A stretch of 64,000 bases of DNA, from positions 2,418,001 to 2,482,000 of the forward strand of contig NZ_CP163528.1 in NCBI RefSeq assembly GCF_041081105.1, given 5' to 3'. Shown piece after piece: positions 34,456 to 41,900 of the stretch (within the stretch, counting starts at the first letter, position 1; each line of letters opens with the position of its first letter). The translations under genes were made by a program, and so were the position numbers. This stretch comes from Promicromonospora sp. Populi. GTDB taxonomy: Bacteria > Actinomycetota > Actinomycetes > Actinomycetales > Cellulomonadaceae. Under the pieces are notes generated by a model. It did not search any database. It saw only the letters and a program-made list of their open reading frames with translations, and had not been told where the DNA came from.

Positions 34456-36163
34456 CGGCCACGTCGCTCTCCGCCACCTCGCTCTCGGCCGGGATCACCG
34501 GCTCTCCCGAGCGCGCCGGCGCTCGCCCGCCGAGCAGGCGGAGGATCCGCCCGCGCCCGGCCCAGTCGGTCGCCCCGCCGACGACGCCGTCCGGCCGCAC
34601 CCAGACGATCGTCGGCCGTCCCGCTGTGCCCGCTGTAGCTGCTGTGCCCGCTGTGCTTGTTGTGCCTGCTGTGCTTGTTGCGCCCGCTCCGGGCGGGTCG
34701 GTGACGAGCACACCAGCGGGCGCCTCGCGGATCAGGGCGTCACGCTGCTGCGCCGTCAGGCCGGAGACGACCAGACGGTGCCGCACGGCGCAGCCAAGGT
34801 CGTCGCGCGGCGGCACGGGCAGACCGCTCCACCGCCCCACGGCCGGCAGGCCGATTCCCTGGGGTACCTGCCCCTCGACCAGGGCGGGACTGTTGCGCAG
34901 CCCGAGGTCGAGCTGCGCGAGCCGGCCGACGGCCGCTCCCTGGAACCGCGCCTTGCCGCCCACGGTCCGCAGGAGGGCGTCCCGCAGCGTGCGCAGCACC
35001 GGGTTGGCCACGAGCCACAGCTTGGTCTGCGCGTCGGCCTGCTGGACCGCGCGCTGCGCGGCCGGCCTGCGCTCGGCCTCGTACCCGTCGACCACCGCGG
35101 CGTCCGCTCCCCCGAATGCGGCGGCGAGCCGCCAGGCAAGGTCGAAACCGTCCTGGACCGCGGTGTTGAGCCCCTGGCCGCCGGCAGGCGAGTGCCCGTG
35201 CGCGGCATCACCCGCCAGCAGGACCGGGCCGCTGCGGAACTGCTTGGCGACCCGCGAGTGGACCCGGAAGCGGCTCGCCCAGCGGACATCGCTGATCGTC
35301 GCCGTCGGCTGGCGCAGCCGCAGCGCCGCCAGCGCGTCGTCGAAGACGGTGTCGGGTGTGCCCTCCGGCGGGATCTCACGGTCCGCGAAGACCCGGTGGG
35401 TCCCGTCCGGCAGCGGTACGACGACGAGCACCCCGCTCGGCCCCAGGTCATAGCGCGCCTCGTCGACCGGCAGGTCCGGGCTGACGACCCGGCCGTCGAC
35501 CAGGAGGAACTCCCGGGTGAACGTCCGGCCCTCCATCTCCACCCCGGCGGCCGCACGGACGACGCTGCGCGACCCGTCGGCGCCGACCAGCCACCGGGCC
35601 GCGACCTCCGTCGTCGCGCTCGTCGTGCTGGAGCCTGTCGTGCTGGAGCCTGTCGTGCTGGAGCCCGTCGTGCTGGAGCCTGTCGTGCCGAAACCTGTTG
35701 TATCGGCGACCTGGACCACCGCGCGGTCCTCGTCGAGGCGCACCTCGGTGACCCGGTGGTTCCACCGCACGTCCACCCCCAGCGCCGTCGCGCGGCTCAG
35801 GAGCAGCCGGACCACTACGGGCTGCGGCAGGCAGACGGGGCGCGTGAACCGGGTCCCCGCCAGCCCACCGAACGGGACGGTGAACAGCGGGCGGGTAACG
35901 GACGAGTAGCGCGCCCGCTGCAGGACCAGGCCCTCCTGCAGGACGTCGTCCCCGACGCCCAGACGGTCGAGCACCTCCAGGCAGCCGGCCCACAGCACGA
36001 GGGCGCGGGGCTGGTCGTCGGGTCCCGGCCGCGCGTCGTACACCCGCACGGGCACACCCTGCAGCGCGAGCGTGCAGGCCGCGACCAGGCCGGCCGGGCC
36101 CGCGCCGACTATGACGACCGGCAGCGTGCTGACCGGCTGTGCACTGAACGGCGGCGCGGTCAT
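34433..36163 (-). CDS. FAD-dependent monooxygenase (group A, PHBH type)
   Basis: A 576-residue flavoprotein hydroxylase. The FAD motif is VVIVGAGPAGLVAACTLALQ; GPVLLAGDAAHGHSPAGGQG and LNTAVQDGFDLAWRLAAAFG form the second FAD-binding segment. A thioredoxin-like C-terminal part is present, as in aromatic/polyketide hydroxylases. Last gene of the five-gene operon; it would oxidise the nascent butenolide, furan or acyl product. Repeats occur three times: TTGSS units (about residues 158-180), TSTAGT units, and an ESEVAESDVAESEV C-terminus. ATG 36163 overlaps the HAD stop (ATGA at 36160). Confidence 0.87.
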   Translation of the reverse strand: MTAPPFSAQPVSTLPVVIVGAGPAGLVAACTLALQGVPVRVYDARPGPDDQPRALVLWAGCLEVLDRLGVGDDVLQEGLVLQRARYSSVTRPLFTVPFGGLAGTRFTRPVCLPQPVVVRLLLSRATALGVDVRWNHRVTEVRLDEDRAVVQVADTTGFGTTGSSTTGSSTTGSSTTGSSTTSATTEVAARWLVGADGSRSVVRAAAGVEMEGRTFTREFLLVDGRVVSPDLPVDEARYDLGPSGVLVVVPLPDGTHRVFADREIPPEGTPDTVFDDALAALRLRQPTATISDVRWASRFRVHSRVAKQFRSGPVLLAGDAAHGHSPAGGQGLNTAVQDGFDLAWRLAAAFGGADAAVVDGYEAERRPAAQRAVQQADAQTKLWLVANPVLRTLRDALLRTVGGKARFQGAAVGRLAQLDLGLRNSPALVEGQVPQGIGLPAVGRWSGLPVPPRDDLGCAVRHRLVVSGLTAQQRDALIREAPAGVLVTDPPGAGATSTAGTTSTAGTAATAGTAGRPTIVWVRPDGVVGGATDWAGRGRILRLLGGRAPARSGEPVIPAESEVAESDVAESEVARG

Positions 36164-36846
36164 GACGCGCCCTCGGCGACCGGCGCCGCACCCGTGGCGA
36201 GCAGCGCCTCGATCTCCGGCAGGGAGGCGTCCGCGCGCGTCCACACGACGGCGCTGAACCCGAGGTCGCGGGCGGCCGCGCAGTTCTCCTCGAGGTCGTC
36301 GACCATCAGGCACTCCGAGGCGGGCTTGCCGAGGCGCTCCAGGAGCCTGCGGTAGATCTCCGGGTCAGGCTTGCGCACCTGCTCCCGGCTGGAGTCGACC
36401 ACCACGTCGAACAGGGCGTCGGCGTCGACCTGCGCGCGCCAGCGCGGCTCCCACTCCCGCACGTTGTTCGTGAGCAGCGCCGTGGTGTACCCGCGCTCGC
36501 GGAAGCCGGCGATGGCGTCGGTCACCGCGGTCTCCGTGCGCCGCCCCTTGAACCACCACTCGCCGAACGGCTTGCCCTCGAGGCGGTCGAGCGTGCCCTC
36601 GGGCAGGTAGGTGGCGAGCCGCTTGATCATCTCGTCCTCGGTGATGGCGGCCACCTCGAGCTGGGCCATCGGCTCCGCCCGGTGCTCGTACGCGGAGGCG
36701 CCCATGGCTTCCCGCAGCTGCAGCGGCGAGATGCCCACCGCCTTGCAGAAGAGGTAGAACGTCTCCTCGAGCGGGTTCGTCAGCACGCCGCCGTAGTCGA
36801 AGACGAGCGTGCTGATCCTCTGGCCGCTGAACTGGTCGCTGATCAT
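36160..36846 (-). CDS. HAD-family hydrolase (possible butenolide-phosphate phosphatase)
   Basis: A 228-residue HAD-IA protein. Motif I is VFDYGGVLTNP, motif II LLTNN, motif III Lys in RKPDPEIYRR, motif IV LMVDDLEENCAAA. The second Asp of the usual DxD is Gly, as in the DxGGV subgroup, so phosphatase activity is plausible but not certain. In methylenomycin-furan and butyrolactone loci a HAD phosphatase (MmfP) removes phosphate from the AfsA-type product. Here it is coupled on both sides: ATGA overlaps with the AfsA gene before it and the monooxygenase after it. Confidence 0.85.
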   Translation of the reverse strand: MISDQFSGQRISTLVFDYGGVLTNPLEETFYLFCKAVGISPLQLREAMGASAYEHRAEPMAQLEVAAITEDEMIKRLATYLPEGTLDRLEGKPFGEWWFKGRRTETAVTDAIAGFRERGYTTALLTNNVREWEPRWRAQVDADALFDVVVDSSREQVRKPDPEIYRRLLERLGKPASECLMVDDLEENCAAARDLGFSAVVWTRADASLPEIEALLATGAAPVAEGAS

Positions 36847-37853
36847 GCTGTGACTCCCATCGTGAGGTCGATCTGGGCTGCGACCCTGCCGGCGTGCAGG
36901 ATCGAAGTGCGGGTGGAGCACGCGACGATCGCGCCACGCGTGGTCAGCTCGGCGACCTGGGTGACGACCTGCGTGGGGAGGTCCAGCTCGACGAAGGCGT
37001 CGAACGAACCCGTGCACGCGAGGACGACGAGGTCGGACGGTTGCAGGCCGTGGGAGAGCGACACGGCCGCCGCGGCCGACTGGCGCGCGGCCTCGAGCAG
37101 GAGGTTGCCCGGTGCATGGTCGAGGGGATGGTCGAACAGGTAGGGGTGACGGGTGTCGACATGGAGCCAGGACTCCGCCCGACGCTCGCCGGCCGAAGAT
37201 GGGACCAGGGACACCTGGCTCACCACGACGTTGCGCGGGTCCCGCCGGCCGACAGTCCGGGGGTCGGCGCGCGCCGACGGCTGCGCAGATGTCTGTGCCG
37301 ACGGCTGTGCCGACGGCTGCGGGGACGGCTGCGGGGACGGCAGGAGCGGCTCGGCGGCGCTCAGGGTCTCGCGCCGGCCGAGCCCGCGCAGGCTCTTCCA
37401 CTCCGCGGGGGTCATGACCATGAGCGACCCCCGCCCGGTGAGCGCCGCCCGGCCGTCGACCAGGATCTGCCCGGTGAACTCGACGCCGGTCACCCTGCCG
37501 CCGATCGTCCGGCGCGCCTCGAGAGCGGTGCCGACCTCCAGGTGCGCCTGCCGGTCCCCGACCCGCAGGGCGTCGGCGTCGTCGATCTGCACGTCGAGGT
37601 CTCGGAAGAGGAACGCGAGACCCAGCGGAACCCCGAGGTGCAGGTGCGAGACGCAGACGGCGGCCTGCCGGACGGTCTCGACCAGGAGGGAGAAGTCGAG
37701 GACGGGCCCCTCCTGCATGAGGTGGCCTCGTGGCAGCTGAGCTGCCACCCGGTACGTCCCTTCGGTATCGGACGTGTCGGTGACGAAGACCTCGGCGACG
37801 GCCGTGCGGTGCACGTACTCGCGGGCGACGGTCGCGGCGTAGCTGAGGCTCAT
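36843..37853 (-). CDS. AfsA-family protein (gamma-butyrolactone/butenolide synthase)
   Basis: A 336-residue protein with two hot-dog AfsA repeats. The first contains GHLMQEGPVLDFSLLVETVR (about 43-62), the second HPYLFDHPLDHAPGNLLLEA followed by ARQ (about 232-254). The Glu in LVETVRQ and the Glu/Arg of LLEAARQ match residues reported as essential in ScbA. AfsA enzymes condense a beta-ketoacyl thioester with dihydroxyacetone phosphate and give a butenolide phosphate. A Pro/Gln/Ala repeat linker (PSPQPSAQPSAQ-type) separates the halves. Its place directly behind a reductase-free PKS that ends in an ACP makes the PKS the natural acyl donor. Confidence 0.82.
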   Translation of the reverse strand: MSLSYAATVAREYVHRTAVAEVFVTDTSDTEGTYRVAAQLPRGHLMQEGPVLDFSLLVETVRQAAVCVSHLHLGVPLGLAFLFRDLDVQIDDADALRVGDRQAHLEVGTALEARRTIGGRVTGVEFTGQILVDGRAALTGRGSLMVMTPAEWKSLRGLGRRETLSAAEPLLPSPQPSPQPSAQPSAQTSAQPSARADPRTVGRRDPRNVVVSQVSLVPSSAGERRAESWLHVDTRHPYLFDHPLDHAPGNLLLEAARQSAAAAVSLSHGLQPSDLVVLACTGSFDAFVELDLPTQVVTQVAELTTRGAIVACSTRTSILHAGRVAAQIDLTMGVTA

Positions 37854-38992
37854 GAGGCCACCGCCCCCGGCGTCGTGCAGACGGGCGCGACGAGCTCTGG
37901 CTCGGGGGACGGAAGCCTTGGCGCGTCGCCGTGGGCGGCCCCGACAACCGATGCAGCTGAGGCAACCGAGGCAACCGAGGCAGCCGGAATGTTCAGGGCG
38001 CCCGGCCGCAGGCCGTAGCCCAGCTCGCGCAGCCGGTGCGACACGTCCAGGAGGGACGCGTTCAGGCTGGTCCCCCGGCGCATCGACACAAGGCTGGTGA
38101 CGCGCGCGGCATGCCCCGCGAGCGACTGCTCGGCCACCATCGACAGCGTGGCCTGGGGCCCGAGCTCCAGCAGGACGTCGTGCCCCCTGCCCGACGCCGT
38201 ACGGATCGCGTCCCGGAACCGGACCGGGCGGATCACCGTGTCGGCCCAGAACGAGGCGTCCAGCGCGGCGACGGGCACCCGCCCGCCGACTGCGCTCGAC
38301 ACGATGTGCCCGTTGCCCCGCGGCGGCGGGACGTCGGCGAGCGCCTCGACGATCGGCCGGCGCATGACGGCCGCCCGCGGCGAGTGCAGCGCGTGCCGCA
38401 CGCGGAGCGGGAGCCACCAGCCGCCCGCGGCGCGGACGTCCGCGCCGAGTGCGTCGACGGCGTCGTCGCTCCCGGCGACCACAACGACCGCCGGTGCGTT
38501 GACGGCGGCGACGTGGACGTCTCCGCCGCGCGCGACCAGCCGGTCGACCGTGTGCGGGTCGAGGCCCGCGACGGCCATGGTGCCGGTGCCGTCGAACCGC
38601 TGGACCGCCTCGGCCCGCCGGACCACGATCGTGAGCGCCTGCTCGATGCTCAGCGCGCCGACGGCGTGCGCCGCCGCGACCTCCCCGAGCGAGTAGCCCA
38701 CGACCTCGTCAGGGATGACGCCGCGACGTCGCCAGAGGTCGGTGAGGCAGGCCTGGATGGTGAAGATCGCCGTCTGGGCGGCGACGGCCTCACCCACCTC
38801 GGGCGGCGCCTCGTCGGTGCTCAGGTGCTCCAGCAGCGACCACCCGGTGAGTTCGCGCACGGTCGCCTCGCACCGGTGCAGCGTGGGCCAGACCCCGGGC
38901 TCGGACAGGAGCGTCCGCCCCATGCCCGGCCACTGCGACCCGTAGCCGCTGTAGACGAAGGTGAGCCGGCTGCGGGCCCGGTGCCGGATCAT
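37850..38992 (-). CDS. Discrete malonyl-type acyltransferase (trans-AT)
   Basis: A 380-residue stand-alone acyltransferase domain. It has the N-terminal oxyanion motif SGYGSQWPGMG, nucleophile Ser101 in VVGYSLGEVAAA, and His203 in RHALHSPRA. The GHSxGE motif has Tyr in place of the first His, a known variant. It would load an extender unit on the synthase ACP. The C-terminus carries an ASVASVASAASV repeat. Its presence beside a synthase whose own AT has lost key residues suggests it serves that synthase in trans. ATGA overlaps link it with the PKS and the AfsA gene. Confidence 0.85.
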   Translation of the reverse strand: MIRHRARSRLTFVYSGYGSQWPGMGRTLLSEPGVWPTLHRCEATVRELTGWSLLEHLSTDEAPPEVGEAVAAQTAIFTIQACLTDLWRRRGVIPDEVVGYSLGEVAAAHAVGALSIEQALTIVVRRAEAVQRFDGTGTMAVAGLDPHTVDRLVARGGDVHVAAVNAPAVVVVAGSDDAVDALGADVRAAGGWWLPLRVRHALHSPRAAVMRRPIVEALADVPPPRGNGHIVSSAVGGRVPVAALDASFWADTVIRPVRFRDAIRTASGRGHDVLLELGPQATLSMVAEQSLAGHAARVTSLVSMRRGTSLNASLLDVSHRLRELGYGLRPGALNIPAASVASVASAASVVGAAHGDAPRLPSPEPELVAPVCTTPGAVAS

Positions 38993-41900
38993 GCGCGCTC
39001 ACCGCCGATCGCCCGGTTGGCGACCTGGCCATTCGTGAGGCTGTTCGCGAGCGCGTCGAGGTCGTCGTCGGGCGACCCTTCGGCGAGCTCGCTGGGCAGG
39101 AGTCCGCTGGACAGATGGTCGGCGAGCCGCCGGACCGTCGGGTGGTCGAAGACGACGGTCGCCGGAATCTCGCGCCCGAGCCGTCGCTCCAGCTCGCTGC
39201 GCAGCTCGACGACCATGAAGGACGTCAGGCCGAGGTCGAAGAGCGACGCGTCGGGATCGAGCTGGTCGGGCCGGTCGAGGCCGAGGGCCGGGGCGAGCCG
39301 CTCCTGGAGGAGCTCGAGCACCTCGACCGAGCTCGTCAGGGGCGCCTCGTCCGCCGGGAGCGCGAGGATGCGGTCGGCCGCTTCCGGGAGCACGACGGCG
39401 GGGTAGGCGTCCGGCTGCGCGGGGGGCCACGCCGCGGTCGCGGGGGTGCCGTGCGGTTCATGATTAGCTGGGTGATCGCTCGGATGATTGGTCGGGCGAT
39501 CGCTCGGTCGACCGTTCAGCTGATCGCTCGGTCCGGCCGGGCCAGCGGGTCCGGCCGGACCGGCCGGGTGGACGGCGGCGGGCGGCGCGACGGCGGGTGC
39601 TTGTGCCGGTGCCAGTGCCTGTGCCGGTGCCGGTGCCTCGGGCAGCCAGTAGTCCCGGCCCTGGAACGGGTAGGTCGGCAGCTGCGGCACGTGTGCCGGG
39701 CGCGGGGTCACCGCGCTCCAGTCCACGTGGCCGCCCTCCCGCCAGTACTGCGCGTACGCCTCCCGCAACGCCCGAGCCGGCCCCGTCGTCGAGACCGATG
39801 CCAGCCCGCGCATGGGACGCCCTCTCTGCGCCTTTCCACGTGTGCCGCTCTGCGACCCGCCTTGCATCCCGCTCTGTACCCCGCTCTGCGACCCGCTCTG
39901 TGCCTCTCCCCCGGCCTCGTTCCGGTCGAGGAGCGGGAGCAGGCCGCCCGGACCGAGCTCTAGGACCACCCGAGCTCCGGCGGCGCGGGCGGCGCCGAGC
40001 GCCGCGCCGAACTGCACGGGCTCGCGCGTATGCCGGACCCAGTAGTCGCTGGTGGCCACCTCGGGGCCGACGAGCTCACCGGTCGCGTCGGAGACCATCG
40101 GGACGGCGGGCAACCGGAGCTGTACTCGATCGAAGGCCGCCCGGAGACCGTCGAGCACCGGGTCCATGTGGTGCGAATGGAACGCGCGATTAACGCCGAG
40201 CCGGATGCCCCGCACGTCGCGGCGCGCCATCGTCTCCAGCACCTCGGCGACGCCGTCCGGGTCCCCCGACACGACGGTGTCGTGCGGGCTGTTGTGCACC
40301 GCCACCTCGACGGCGCCGGAGACCAGCGGCCCCAGGCCCGCGAGGTCCTCCGGGCGGCAGCGCAACAGCACCATGGCGCCCTCGGGCGCGTCGTCGGCCA
40401 TGAGCCGACCACGCTCGGTGACGAGCCGGTAGCCGTCCTCAACCGAGAACACACCCGCGAGTGCCGCCGCCGCGTACGCGCCCACGCTGTGTCCCAGCAC
40501 CATGGAGGGCTCCACGCCGGCCGAGCGCCACCAGGCGCCCAGTGCGACCGCGGCCGCGTACAGGGCCGGCTGGGTGACGTGGGTGGAGGCAAGGGCCTCA
40601 GTGGCGGACCGGTCGTTCGTGACGAGCACGGACAGCGGCAGCTCGGCCGGTCCGCCGAGGCTGTCGATCACCTCGGTGATCACAGGGACGCGCCCGTAGA
40701 GACCGGCGAGGCAGCCTGCGACGGGCAGGCCGTGCCCCGGGGCCAGGAACGCGACCCGGGGCGGCGAGCCGACGACGCGGTTGAGGTCGCCGTCGCCGAT
40801 CGCGACGCGGAGCAGCCCGCTGAGCAGCTCGGGGCCGGACTCCGCGACGACCGCCGACCGGACTGCCAGGTCGGCCCGCCCGGCCCCCGCGGCCCACGCG
40901 AAGCCGCGCAGACGTTCGGCGTCGGACGTCCCGTCGGCGAGGGACACCGAGACCCGCTCGGCGAGGCGCACGGCGGTCGCCCGCACGGCGGCGTCGTCAG
41001 CCCCGCTGAGCTTGACCACTACGGGTTCCGGGGTGTCGGCCGGGGTGTCCGCCGTCGACAGCGCCGGGGTGCCGGTAGCGACGCCGGCGCTGGACCGCGC
41101 CGGAGGGCTCTGGACCACTACGTGCGCGTTCGTGCCGCCGAAGCCGAACGACGAGACGCCCGCCACGCGCACCGGGTCCGCCCAGCGCACGCTGTTGCCC
41201 GGCACCGTCACGCCGAGCTCGTCCCACGCGATGTGCGGGCTGGGCGTCGTGAGGTTGAGGTGCCGGGGAATCATGCCGCGCTCGACGGCGAGCAGCACCT
41301 TGACAAGGCCGGCGATGCCCGCGGCGGCCTCCAGGTGCCCGATGTTGGTCTTGACCGAGCCGATGGGCAGCGGGCGCGGCCGGTCGGCCGTGCCGAGGGC
41401 CGCGGCGAGCGCCCGGACCTCGATCGGGTCGCCGAGCGGCGTCCCGGTCCCGTGCGCCTCGACGTACCCGACCTCGTCGGACGTGACCCGCGCGGCGTCC
41501 AGCGCCGCCCGGACCACTGCCTGCTGGGCGTTGCCGCTCGGTGCGGTGAGCCCGTTGCTCCGGCCGTCCTGGTTCACGGCGGAGCCGCGGATCACCCCCA
41601 CCACACGGTCGTCGGGCCCGACGTCGGACAAACGACGCAGCACCACTACACCGCACCCGTCGCCCCGCACGTACCCGTCGGCGGAGGCGTCGAACGCCTT
41701 GCACGCCCCCTCCGGGGAGAGCATCCGGCCCTGGGAGAGCGCCACCGTCGAGTCGGGGGTGAGCACGAGGTTGACCCCGCCGACCAGGGCGGAGTCGACC
41801 TCGCCGGACCGCAGGCTCTGCACCGCGAGGTGCGCGGCGACGAGCGACGACGAGCAGGCGGTATCGACGACAAGGCTGGGCCCGGTCAGCCCGAAGGTGT

